The notes below the pieces were generated by a model. That model saw nothing but the letters and a program-made list of their open reading frames with translations. It searched no databases and was not told where the DNA came from. The position numbers were made by a program, and so were the translations under genes. Shown piece by piece: positions 7,408-15,583 of a stretch of DNA of 64,000 nt. The stretch is taken from contig NC_005085.1 of assembly GCF_000007705.1 (NCBI RefSeq), forward strand, positions 2,861,752-2,925,751, written 5' to 3'. This stretch comes from Chromobacterium violaceum ATCC 12472. GTDB lineage: Bacteria > Pseudomonadota > Gammaproteobacteria > Burkholderiales > Chromobacteriaceae. Each line of letters begins with the position of its first letter. Position 1 is the stretch's first letter.

Positions 7408-9879
7408 TCATGCCTGTCGGAAGAAGCGGACGTGCAGCTTGTCGGACGCGACGATGGCCTGATCGATGCCGCGCCTGACATCGTCGGCCGACGCCCAATG
7501 CGTGACGCCATAAATTTTTGCCGTATCCTCATGCAGATGGATCTGCGCCCCCTTGCTGAAATGATAGGCCCGGCGGCTATCGTGCAGATCGATATGGAAA
7601 TCCGCATTCCTCTCGCTTCGAAACCGCAGGACGGCCCGGCCCGGCACAGGCGGGACGAATTCGAAAGTAACGGCAACCGCATCCTGCCACCCGTGCAGGC
7701 ACAGGCGGACGACGGAATCTCGCTCGATCACGAAATCCAGATAGCAAAACACATTGCGTTCGCCCTGCCGGCCCACGAGCCGCTGGCCGTTGAGCTCCCA
7801 ATGATCGAAAAGCTGGTAGAAATTAGGGTATTCCAGCGAGATCTTCTGCCCCTTGGCCGCGCCGTAGCGCAATTCGTTCCTGGGCTCGTCGTCAAAATAG
7901 GAGAGGCTTTTCTCATCCATGGGAATCCGCTCTATCACCAGGCCGCAGTCCCGAGGTTTGACCATCGCTTCCAATTCCCGCGGTCCGGTGGATGACAATT
8001 CGACTCGATGGATGGCGTGTCCCCACGCCTTCGCCACGCCATCTTCCCGCCACTCGACGACTTGGGCCGCCGCCACCTGCTGGGCAAAGAAAGCCTCCAG
8101 CGTCTTTGTCCTGCCGGCCGGCACCAGGTACGCCCCCTGCAGGCTGGCGCCTGGGCGCGGGAACAGGTTGATGGCGGCCGCGGGCTGGCACCTGGGCGCG
8201 GGAACGACGCAGGCCTGGATATCGAGGTAAATGTCCACCGCGTGCGACTTGTCCATCAGCAGCTGAACCGGCCACTCCGCCGTATGGCGCTGCATGCCGA
8301 CAAAGGAAGCGCCGTCTATTTTCCAGTGATCCAGCCGAACGCCTTCCCGGGGCGCGACGATCACGGTGACGGCGCTATGCTGCGGCAGATGAATCTGCCC
8401 GCGCGGTATCACGATGGCGGCCTCGGCCTCATCCGCGCCCTTCAATTCCACGACGGCGCCCTGCTGGTCTACGATGCCCCACACGGCCACTTTCAGCGAT
8501 ACCATGCCATCCGTCTCCGGCTTGAGTCCGCCCGTTTTATAGCGGCTGACCTCCCGGGCGCTCCAGCGCAGAAAAGGCGCCGCGCTGGCCGCGTTCGGCA
8601 AGCCGGGCGCCACGCCGACAGGCTGCCCGTTATAGGTCTGCTCATGGTCCGAATACATCGGCAGCGCCCTGGCCCCTTCATTAGCATCCATCGAATAGGC
8701 CATGATCGTGAAGAACGACTTGTCCCGGGGAATGTAGCCCCTCGCGTATCCATACAGCCGGTCGCTGACATCTTCGGACTCCATGTCCTCATGGGAAGAA
8801 TGGCTGGCGCCCAGCAAATGGCCCAATTCATGGGCAAAGGCGTGATCGGGCGAAAGCAGATCCCAAGGTTTTCCGCTTGGCCGCGTCACCTGCAGCGGCA
8901 CCACCAGCACGCGCTGCCGGAATGTGGCGGTAGCGGCATTGGGCGGAGCGGGAATGTCGCCCGCCTTGCCCACCAGCACGCCCCGTTCTCCTGGCGTCTG
9001 GGTGCCATGCACGGCCAGCAAGGCGATGATGTCGGTCTTGCCTTCGGCCAGATGGCTCGCCAGCTCGGCATGCAATCGGTCGTTGCCGGGAATGGGCTTG
9101 CCGTCCGGCGACTGGAGGCCGCCGACGGCTTCGCCGAACAAGCCGAGGGAGTCGATATGCTGCGGCGGCGTATCCAGCGCGCGCGCCTCGATATGGACGC
9201 GCGCCGGGATCTGGCTGTTGGCGAAGATGATATTCGTGTCTTCCTGAACCAGCAGCATGAGCAATTCCATCTCGGCCTGGCCAAGCCTCAAGTGCTCTCT
9301 TGCCTCCGCCGGGGGATAAAACGCGCATACCGAGATCACCGCCGGCGCTTGCTCCGATGACTGGGCGGCCTCATCCTCGCTTGCCCTATCCCTATCCAAA
9401 CCGGGGGCATCGGGCGCGTATGACGCGCGGGCCGGCGCGGGCGAATGCGCGGCCGCGCCGCATCGCGCGACGACTGCCGGCACCCACAGCGCCACTCGGG
9501 CCTGATTCTCTCCATCGGGATGGATCAGATAGTGCCGATTTCCGACAGCCATGTTGCCGGCCAGGAGAACCGCCAGGGCATCGCCATCCCGCCGCGCGGA
9601 AAATGCCAGGCTGGCGGAAATGTCTTGCCCCCCGCAGCCGATGCCCCTCCACAGATAAAGGCCTTGCCTGGGCGATTCCACCTTGTGGGTCAGGCAATCG
9701 CCCCCCACGCCCGGGAACGGCGTCAGATTCATGCCGCCGGGCTCCCCTCCCGCGAGGGCCTGCTCCACCGCCTGCAAAAGCGCTTGCGCATCGAAAGTAA
9801 AGATCCGTCCTTGCTTCTGCTGCTCCAGGCTCGCTGGCGCCTGAAAGAAAGCTGGATGAAACAGGCTTCGAAAAGACAT
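7408..9879 (-). CDS. Metzincin-type zinc metalloprotease with C-terminal bacterial repeats
   Basis: An 823-residue protein. A central catalytic domain carries HELGHLLGASH at about residues 350-360, matching the metzincin zinc site HExxHxxGxxH, with the Met-turn in IMAYSM at about 392-397. This fits M12B/reprolysin-like or related bacterial metzincins. Downstream, segments such as VIVAPREGVRLDHWKIDG and ISLEYPNFYQLFDHWELNG resemble the InlB-type bacterial repeat fold. The N terminus (MSFRSLFHPAFFQ) has no signal peptide, which is odd for such a protease. The ATG at 9879 was preferred over GTG at 9885 because GGAGG sits 5 nt upstream. It is likely a virulence or antagonism factor; the export route is unclear. 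Confidence 0.88.
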   Translation of the reverse strand: MSFRSLFHPAFFQAPASLEQQKQGRIFTFDAQALLQAVEQALAGGEPGGMNLTPFPGVGGDCLTHKVESPRQGLYLWRGIGCGGQDISASLAFSARRDGDALAVLLAGNMAVGNRHYLIHPDGENQARVALWVPAVVARCGAAAHSPAPARASYAPDAPGLDRDRASEDEAAQSSEQAPAVISVCAFYPPAEAREHLRLGQAEMELLMLLVQEDTNIIFANSQIPARVHIEARALDTPPQHIDSLGLFGEAVGGLQSPDGKPIPGNDRLHAELASHLAEGKTDIIALLAVHGTQTPGERGVLVGKAGDIPAPPNAATATFRQRVLVVPLQVTRPSGKPWDLLSPDHAFAHELGHLLGASHSSHEDMESEDVSDRLYGYARGYIPRDKSFFTIMAYSMDANEGARALPMYSDHEQTYNGQPVGVAPGLPNAASAAPFLRWSAREVSRYKTGGLKPETDGMVSLKVAVWGIVDQQGAVVELKGADEAEAAIVIPRGQIHLPQHSAVTVIVAPREGVRLDHWKIDGASFVGMQRHTAEWPVQLLMDKSHAVDIYLDIQACVVPAPRCQPAAAINLFPRPGASLQGAYLVPAGRTKTLEAFFAQQVAAAQVVEWREDGVAKAWGHAIHRVELSSTGPRELEAMVKPRDCGLVIERIPMDEKSLSYFDDEPRNELRYGAAKGQKISLEYPNFYQLFDHWELNGQRLVGRQGERNVFCYLDFVIERDSVVRLCLHGWQDAVAVTFEFVPPVPGRAVLRFRSERNADFHIDLHDSRRAYHFSKGAQIHLHEDTAKIYGVTHWASADDVRRGIDQAIVASDKLHVRFFRQA

Positions 9880-9885
9880 AAGCAC

Positions 9886-10263
9886 CTCCTCTCAGGCGAC
9901 GATACCGGCCCGTGCCGCCGCCCTCGTCCATCTCAGACGCGGCTGGCAGCAGAGGCCCTGCGGCAATTCACGGACCGATGGTGGAGGAAAACGCGCGCAT
10001 GCGGCCGGGGCCCATGCTTATTCAGACTTCTCCCAGCGATGGGGCAAGCCGTCTGGCGAACAATCGGAGCGGCGGGAAAGGAATGCGGGCCGCGGACGGG
10101 TCGAATATCAGGGAGCATGGGGCTGGGCAATGGCTTGCCTGGATGCTGGGAGCCTTGCCGCCCGGCAAACGGAGCGGCAAGGCCCATGGGCTACCGGAAA
10201 GATCGCGCAATGGCGTCCGCCAGAGGCCGGAGGAGGAAGGCGCTGCGGCCAGCATTCCACGAC
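9886..10263. other. Intergenic region without a recognisable gene
   Basis: No supportable gene. It contains a 10-bp perfect hairpin at 10152-10183 (GCCTTGCCGC paired with GCGGCAAGGC, 12-nt loop) downstream of the leftward diiron gene. It has no T-run, so it could be a transcription or mRNA-end structure. The promoter of the metalloprotease gene should lie at the left end. Confidence 0.5.
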
Positions 10264-11070
10264 TCAGCCCGCTGCCGCCTCCGTCGGCAGCAACTGGCTG
10301 TCAATCACGTCCCACAATGCCGCCAGCGTATCGAGAAATGCGTCGACGCCCGCCAGGATCAAGGGTTCGGTTTCGGCGTTCAGCACGCCGGCGATGGCCA
10401 GCCTCACGTTCAGCTCATGCTGCTGCTCCGCGCCGCACTCCCCCCAATGATCCAGCAGATAGTGCATTTCCGGATCGTCCAGGCTCACGCCGTAATGGCC
10501 GGCGTCAACCAGCGCCCGTTTCTCGCCCGGGATCAGCGAACGGTTGGAAATCAGCTCCAGCGCGAACGCGACGCCCAGATTGCGCAGGGTGGATTCGGGA
10601 TCGGATCGGCTGCGCTGCAGGAACACGGCGATGGCCTCTCGCGCCTGGCGGGTCAGGCCGCTGGCCCGGTCGTAGCCGGGCAGGTCGCCCAGCAGCTGGT
10701 CGGAATAACGCTTCAGCCCGGCCTCCACCTCGGCCTGGTCGTCCAGATCGTCGAACACCTGCTCCCTTCCCGCCAGGTTGACGATGTGTCCAGCCATGCG
10801 CGCCAGATCCGGGCCATGGCCGGCTTCCGAAACCTCGATCTCCGACATCAGCTCCGCCTGCCGCGACAGTCCCATATGCTTCAAGCCTTGCGGAAAGGCC
10901 ATGCCCAGCCGGGTGGAAGCGCAAAAATTCTGCACCTGGTGAAACAGGGCGGCCGACTGCGCCGCCGGCAACGGCGCGCAGGCCCAGTGCCGATACATGG
11001 GATGGTTGAACACCCGATGATTCGTCACTCGCCGGGCCAGCGCTTCCACGGCCATAACCATATCGTTCAT
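10264..11070 (-). CDS. Heme-oxygenase-like diiron oxidase/oxygenase (HDO)
   Basis: A 268-residue all-helical protein of the TenA/heme-oxygenase-like fold, in the iron-containing redox enzyme group (relatives include UndA, BesC and the central domain of SznF). Candidate diiron ligands are visible: ExxH in EVSEAGHGPDL, a helix glutamate in FALELISN, and DDPEMHYLLDHW near residue 205. Length is close to UndA (about 260), but the substrate cannot be told from sequence. GGAG lies 6 nt before the ATG at 11070. It is the second gene of a leftward set with a ferritin-like diiron protein 37 bp upstream. Confidence 0.82.
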   Translation of the reverse strand: MNDMVMAVEALARRVTNHRVFNHPMYRHWACAPLPAAQSAALFHQVQNFCASTRLGMAFPQGLKHMGLSRQAELMSEIEVSEAGHGPDLARMAGHIVNLAGREQVFDDLDDQAEVEAGLKRYSDQLLGDLPGYDRASGLTRQAREAIAVFLQRSRSDPESTLRNLGVAFALELISNRSLIPGEKRALVDAGHYGVSLDDPEMHYLLDHWGECGAEQQHELNVRLAIAGVLNAETEPLILAGVDAFLDTLAALWDVIDSQLLPTEAAAG

Positions 11071-11107
11071 GCTGCTCTCCTTCGTCGACGTACATGGTCT
11101 GTGAAGA

Positions 11108-11845
11108 TCAGAAGTACTTGCGGCGGGCCGTCTCGTCCGGCACCTCGTAGCCGAGGCGTTGAATATGGCCTCGGACATCGTCGCGATAGCGGTCGCGCAA
11201 TTGGCCGTTGGTGTATTGCCTCAACCCCCAGCTCACCGCCGCGTCGCTGCGGTGAGAGTCGGAGCGGCCAAACATGTCCATCGCCATCGGATACAGACGG
11301 TCCAGCGCGTCCTGCGCCCGCGCCCGCGCATCCCCATCCTTGGCCGCGCGCCGCATCAGCAACGCGCCATGGCTGAAATGCCTGGCCTCCTCCTTCAACA
11401 CGGCCTCGGCCTCCGCGCGCAACGGCAGGTAGCTGCTGCTGACCATCTCCTTGATCTGGTAATGCCCTTCCAGCTCGCACAGAAAGCTGAAAGCCGCCCG
11501 CTCCTCCCAGCTGCGGAAATCCGTCGTCATGCTTTCCGCCGCGAAATACCGCCTCTCCGCCTTCTTCTGGCTCAGCATGTGCGAGGTATCGACCTCAAGC
11601 TCCGCCAGCAGGCGGGAGAAGCGGCGGAAGTGATCCACCTCTTCCGCGGCAAACTGGGCGCAGATGTAACGCTCGTCGGCATCCGGCGCCAGCGGATAGA
11701 AGGAGTCGATATAGGTGTCGCCCGCGCTCAATTCGCCTTCGCCATTGGCCAGCAGCTGGTGAATCAAGGTGTCGCGATACTCATCCGGCATGGAGTCTAT
11801 GGTTTCCAGGCTGACCTCATGCGGATAGATCTTGCTTTCCATCAT
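11108..11845 (-). CDS. Ferritin-like diiron protein of the PaaA/PaaC type
   Basis: A 245-residue helical protein resembling phenylacetyl-CoA epoxygenase subunits. It shows the E...ExxH...E...ExxH diiron pattern: AAEEVDHFRRF, CELEGHYQIKEM and LKEEARHFSHG, with an early glutamate in NGEGELSAGDTY. The other paa genes (paaB, paaC, paaD, paaE) are absent, so this is not the phenylacetate pathway but a stand-alone diiron oxidase. AAAGGAAAAC precedes the double ATG at 11845. Immediately downstream is the HDO protein, so two different diiron enzymes are probably co-expressed. Confidence 0.8.
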   Translation of the reverse strand: MMESKIYPHEVSLETIDSMPDEYRDTLIHQLLANGEGELSAGDTYIDSFYPLAPDADERYICAQFAAEEVDHFRRFSRLLAELEVDTSHMLSQKKAERRYFAAESMTTDFRSWEERAAFSFLCELEGHYQIKEMVSSSYLPLRAEAEAVLKEEARHFSHGALLMRRAAKDGDARARAQDALDRLYPMAMDMFGRSDSHRSDAAVSWGLRQYTNGQLRDRYRDDVRGHIQRLGYEVPDETARRKYF

Positions 11846-12011
11846 GTTTTCCTTTCTCCAGAGTGAATGGCGACAATGGGCCCGCACAGGCTGCCGGTTT
11901 CTTTCCGGAGCGCGGCGCGTCGCCGAAATACAGGCGCAACACGGCCTGCGAGCGGAGATGGTCAATCAAACGGGCCAAGTCCGACCGGTGAAGTGGTTCC
12001 CGGCAATGGGT

Positions 12012-12428
12012 TCAGGCTGCGAGGTAGGTCAAGGTGTGATGCGACAGCGTTTGACCTGCTGCGTCAGTGATGGTGGCCGTTCCGTAGGTAACGCGCCTGC
12101 CGCTTTTCATCACTTCGGCGCGGCAGTAAACGTCAGCCTGCGCCGCCCGCAGAAAATGGGTTTTCATTTCCAGGGTGACAATGGGAGCATCGATGCCCAG
12201 CTCAGTCATGGCCGCCAGCCAAAAAGCGGTGTCCGCCAAGGTCATCAGACAGCCGCCCTGGATGATGCCGCCCGGACGGTAAAACTGAGGCTGCGCCGGC
12301 AATGCCAACGCCACTGCGCCGGCTTGCACGCTCAGGACCTTGTAATTCCAGATGGCGACAAAAGGAGATTCCTGCAAAATCCTGACCGCCTGCTCAACCG
12401 TTTCCAGCAACAACGGCGCCTTTTCCAT
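12012..12428 (-). CDS. Hotdog-fold acyl-CoA thioesterase, PaaI family
   Basis: A 138-residue hotdog protein predicted to hydrolyse acyl-CoA or acyl-carrier thioesters. The hallmark helix is GGIIQGGCLMTLADTAFWLAAM, where the catalytic aspartate of PaaI (ADTAF) is kept while the usual HGG is QGG. Further strands read IVTLEMKTHFLRAAQADVYC and TYGTATITDAAGQTL. Three in-frame ATGs exist (12446, 12440, 12428). The last has GGAGG 5 nt upstream, so it was chosen. It lies 166 bp upstream of the PaaA-like gene in the same direction and may belong to the same unit. Confidence 0.87.
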   Translation of the reverse strand: MEKAPLLLETVEQAVRILQESPFVAIWNYKVLSVQAGAVALALPAQPQFYRPGGIIQGGCLMTLADTAFWLAAMTELGIDAPIVTLEMKTHFLRAAQADVYCRAEVMKSGRRVTYGTATITDAAGQTLSHHTLTYLAA

Positions 12429-12465
12429 TGGCTCCTCCATATACATTGTTTTGATTAAGCTATTT

Positions 12466-12484
12466 TGCGCATAGATTATGCGCA
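12466..12484. promoter_or_regulatory. Palindromic operator candidate before the thioesterase gene
   Basis: TGCGCATA-GAT-TATGCGCA is a perfect 8-bp inverted repeat with a 3-bp centre, about 40 bp upstream of the thioesterase start, in AT-rich DNA suitable for a promoter. Size and symmetry fit a dimeric MarR-, TetR- or GntR-type repressor. No regulator gene is adjacent. Confidence 0.5.
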
Positions 12485-13522
12485 CAAAAATTATCTAACA
12501 AGCGCTTTTCAGAGAGCTGGCCATATTAACTACAGTCATTTTGGACAGGTATAAACATGCCACGCCCATACCATTCGCAGGCAAGGTTTATAAAACGGAA
12601 ATACATGAAATCCGCCAAATGGCTCGGGTAAAAAATATCGGCGTTTGGCTGGCGAAAAATGCCGCAATTTTTGATTCGGCCCCAATCTGGCGACGAAATG
12701 CATGCCGGCGTCAATATAGGCCATCGTCCGTACTTTCCCCCATCCCGCGCCGCCCAAGGGCTCTTCCCTCATCCACCTGGGCTTCTCCCCGAAGCCGTCC
12801 AAGCAAGGCACTCTTTACCTGCGGGCGTCCTCCATGGCCGACCATGCCGCGCCCGACGCGGTGATACAGGCCGAACGGGACGAAGACTGCAGCCGGATCT
12901 GCCCGCTGCAGACCATTGCCCTTCCCTCGCAGCACCGCATGACCCGCCGCGCGCTCCGCACCGCGAACAGCCTTTACGCCACGGCGCTGTACGCCTGCTG
13001 CCCGGCCCACCTCGCCCCCGCCGCCGCCCATTGCGGCGAAGGCATCAATGAAACGGCCGATTCCTATTCCCTGCGGGGCTGCGGCGTTCCAGGCACGGCC
13101 ATCCGGTACAGCGCCGGGAACAAGCAGCCTTGCCATTCATTGTTTTCGGCGTCTGCACCGCGGGCGCCGCGCCTCCCGCCCAAAAGCATTGACAGATCAG
13201 GAAATCAAGGGCATCATTATCGGTTATTGCTTCATGTTGTCCTGCTCAAGAGCTGTTTAGCTCTTCTTCTCAAGCCAAGCTTTCATTCCCGAATCATCAG
13301 TCGTTGGCCGGCGAAGATAATTGTCGCATGCCTGAACTGCAGTCCATTGCCAAGCGCCATGCGCGCATGCATTGAACTTGCGGCGCCTGCTCGGAATCCG
13401 CTGTTTCGCAGCCTCCATGACATCCGGACAAAACCCATGAAACCATCGCAAGCCGTCCTTGCGGAAAGGACTCGCTTTAATAGAATCTAGCCATGCCAAA
13501 GGCATGGAAATAGGAAGTAAAC
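12485..13522. other. About 1 kb without a recognisable gene
   Basis: No frame has a convincing start, Shine-Dalgarno and protein-like composition together. Fragments on both strands look partly protein-like, for example the plus frame near 12834-13070 and a minus frame near 12536-12811. This could be decayed coding DNA. The promoter of the 59-residue gene should be at the right end. Confidence 0.5.
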
Positions 13523-13702
13523 ATGAAAATTCAGGAACTGAAACAGGGTGACCAGATCACCCAGCACATCGACGATCTGATCGTATCGTTCAAAGTCTTG
13601 TCCATCGAACAAATCGGCCGCCGCTTTCAGGTGACCTTCAGCTCGGCGTCGGGCATCGCTACCGCCAGCTACTCCCCCGACGCGCTGATCACCGCCATTT
13701 GA
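13523..13702 (+). CDS. Small conserved-looking protein, 59 residues, unknown function
   Basis: A short gene starting ATG-AAA-ATT with TAGGAAG 6-7 nt upstream and ending TGA at 13702. The product starts MKIQELKQGDQITQHIDDLI and continues as a probable beta-rich soluble domain (FKVLSIEQIGRRFQVTFSSA). There is no signal peptide, no membrane segment and no cysteine. A bidirectional terminator follows it. I do not recognise the family. Clean translation signals and a flanking terminator make it a real gene. Confidence 0.72.
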   Translation: MKIQELKQGDQITQHIDDLIVSFKVLSIEQIGRRFQVTFSSASGIATASYSPDALITAI

Positions 13703-13887
13703 CCCGCGGCGCCCGCGCCAAGCAGCGACGCGCTCTCTGACCCAGGCTGCCAGCCAGCCGCAGCCATGCCGAATTCAGCCGCCGCGCCTGGCGCCATCGA
13801 GCGGCGCGGCCGGCGCTGCAGCCTTTTTTCAGCGGGCATCATCACGCTGAACGCCGGGCTTAGGGCCCAGCGGCAGGCCAGGAACAG

Positions 13888-13919
13888 AAAAGCCGCCAAG
13901 CGCAATGCTGGCGGCTTTT
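13888..13919. terminator. Bidirectional intrinsic terminator
   Basis: AAAAGCCGCCA pairs perfectly with TGGCGGCTTTT around a 10-nt loop. T-runs exist on both strands, so it serves the 59-residue gene (+) and chaA (-). Confidence 0.85.
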
Positions 13920-13941
13920 GCTTTATCTCTCCGTGATTCGC

Positions 13942-15021
13942 TCAGGGGCTGATCGCGAAGAATACGAAAGAGGCGAAGATCACCAGGTGCACGATGCCCT
14001 GCAAAATGGTGGTGCGCCCGACCGACAGCGACAAGGAGCACGCCACCAGCGTCAGCAGCAGAAAGATCGTTTCCTTGTTTTCCAAACCCAGGATCAGCGG
14101 CTCGCCCATGAACACGAAAATCATCGCCACCGTGGGAATGGTCAGGCCAATGGATGCCAGCGCCGAACCCAAAGCCAGATTCAGGCTGGTCTGCACCTTA
14201 TCCGCCCGCGCCGCGTTGGCGGCGGCCAGCCCCTCCGGCAGCAGCACCAGGGACGCGATGATGATGCCCACCACCGCCGCCGGCGCGCCGGCATCCACCA
14301 CGAAACGCTCGATGGACGGCGACAGCAGCTTGGCCAGGGTGACCACCGCCACCAGGCAAACCAGCAGCGCCCCCACGCTCAACATAGCCACCTTGTTGGA
14401 AGGCGGCGGCGCGTGCTCGTCTTCGTCATGGCTGCCTTCCACCAAGAAATAATCGCGGTGGCGAATGGTTTGCACAAACACGAAAGCGCCGTACAGCACC
14501 AGCGACACCACGCCGGTGAACGCCAGCTGCGACGACGACAGCAAAGGGCCCGGCTGGCTGGTGCCGTAGTTGGGCAGCACCAGCGCCAGCACCGAAATCG
14601 CCGCCAGCACGGTCAACGCCGCCTTGGCGCCGCTGAGCTGGAAGTTCTGCTCGCGATGGCGCAGTCCGCCCAGCAACAGGCAAATGCCCAAAATGCCGTT
14701 GCACGTGATCATGATGGCGGAAAAAATGGTGTCCCGAGCCAGCGCCAGCTTCTCCTCGCCCCCGCCCAGCATGAAGGAAATGATCAGCGCCACCTCGATC
14801 ACCGTCACCGCCAGCGCCAGGATCAGGGTGCCGAAAGGCTCGCCCACCTTATGCGCCACCACCTCTGCATGATGCACGGCGGCGAATACCGTACCCGCCA
14901 GCAACGCCGCCAGCAGCGCCAGATAGAGCGCATGCCCGCCCGCCGCCGAAGACGCGGCGATGGCGGCCCAGGCCAATACAGGGGTGACAATGGTCCAGCG
15001 CGGAATCGTGTTATGAATCAA
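13942..15021 (-). CDS. chaA: Ca2+/H+ (Na+/H+) antiporter ChaA
   Basis: Inner-membrane cation/proton exchanger of the CaCA superfamily, exporting Ca2+ or Na+/K+. It has about 11 hydrophobic segments. The two inverted alpha-repeat motifs are GEPFGTLILALAVTVIEVALI-like in the first half and LPEGLAAANAARADKVQTSL plus ALGSALASIGLTIP in the second. A hydrophilic His/Asp/Glu loop (EGSHDEDEHAPPP) sits between the halves. TTG at 15021 is taken as start because AAGGAAAA lies just upstream, giving 359 residues (E. coli ChaA 366). A further TTG at 15093 is possible. Confidence 0.9.
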   Translation of the reverse strand: MIHNTIPRWTIVTPVLAWAAIAASSAAGGHALYLALLAALLAGTVFAAVHHAEVVAHKVGEPFGTLILALAVTVIEVALIISFMLGGGEEKLALARDTIFSAIMITCNGILGICLLLGGLRHREQNFQLSGAKAALTVLAAISVLALVLPNYGTSQPGPLLSSSQLAFTGVVSLVLYGAFVFVQTIRHRDYFLVEGSHDEDEHAPPPSNKVAMLSVGALLVCLVAVVTLAKLLSPSIERFVVDAGAPAAVVGIIIASLVLLPEGLAAANAARADKVQTSLNLALGSALASIGLTIPTVAMIFVFMGEPLILGLENKETIFLLLTLVACSLSLSVGRTTILQGIVHLVIFASFVFFAISP

Positions 15022-15583
15022 TGGATTTTCCTTATTGTTGACGAACAGCCGCCTGCCTCGCCGGGCAAAGGCTTGGCCGGAACAAGGGGACAACCGTTCT
15101 GGGAGAGCGATCGAGAAACCAGCATGGAGGCTGCTTTAGCCACAGCATAGCAGCATTAAGTAAATAGACCACGACACCGCCCATGGGTTCAGGTTTTGTA
15201 AACAAACAGTGCGTCGCGCCATTGGGGTGACGCACCCCGCTCTCACTCATTCCCGCCCCGCAAGGTCATCCACTCCGCCAATCGCACCTGGCAAGCCACG
15301 GCCAGCCATGTAGCGCGGATTGGCCAGAGGCCATCGGCACATAGGCAAACGGTGAGTCCGTTGAACAGAAGCAGATCAGACATCCCCTGGAACCAGGTTA
15401 AGGTTGACGAAAAGTCCGGCAAAAAGATCGCGAGCATGGGCTAACAGGTCAAATCGCGAGACTGGCTGGCAAGAAATCTTTCTGCAATGGGAAATCGAAG
15501 ACAAATATGATTTCCATTTACAGCGGCACATCGGAAATTGCGCGTAGACTAGCGCTCCTACCCGTGCACGAACAGAACATTCC
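15022..15583. other. Intergenic region with a short leftward frame and hairpin
   Basis: Mostly empty. A leftward 45-codon frame (15383 to 15243, starting MSDLLLFNGLTV) has AGGGG close to its ATG and ends 8 bp before the hairpin at 15209-15235. It may be a small gene or the tail of a lost one. The right part is AT-rich and should hold the promoter of the PhzF-like gene. Confidence 0.4.
15209..15235 (-). terminator. Hairpin with T-rich tail on the minus strand
   Basis: GTGCGTC pairs with GACGCAC. On the minus strand the stem is followed by TGTTTGTTTAC, terminator-like for leftward transcription entering the chaA upstream region. Confidence 0.45.

Noticed and set aside
11108-11845. Considered as part of a phenylacetate (paa) degradation operon
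   Set aside because: No paaB, paaC, paaD, paaE, paaK, paaZ or paaG neighbours; only the diiron fold is shared.
12834-13490. Plus-strand frame of 218 codons in the 12.5-13.5 kb gap
   Set aside because: Some stretches look protein-like, but it has no ribosome site, no recognisable domain and Cys/Ala/Arg-rich noise; treated as non-coding or decayed.
13257-13505. Minus-strand frame of 82 codons
   Set aside because: No Shine-Dalgarno, no family, and it lies head to head with the well-signalled 59-residue gene, whose promoter must occupy this DNA.
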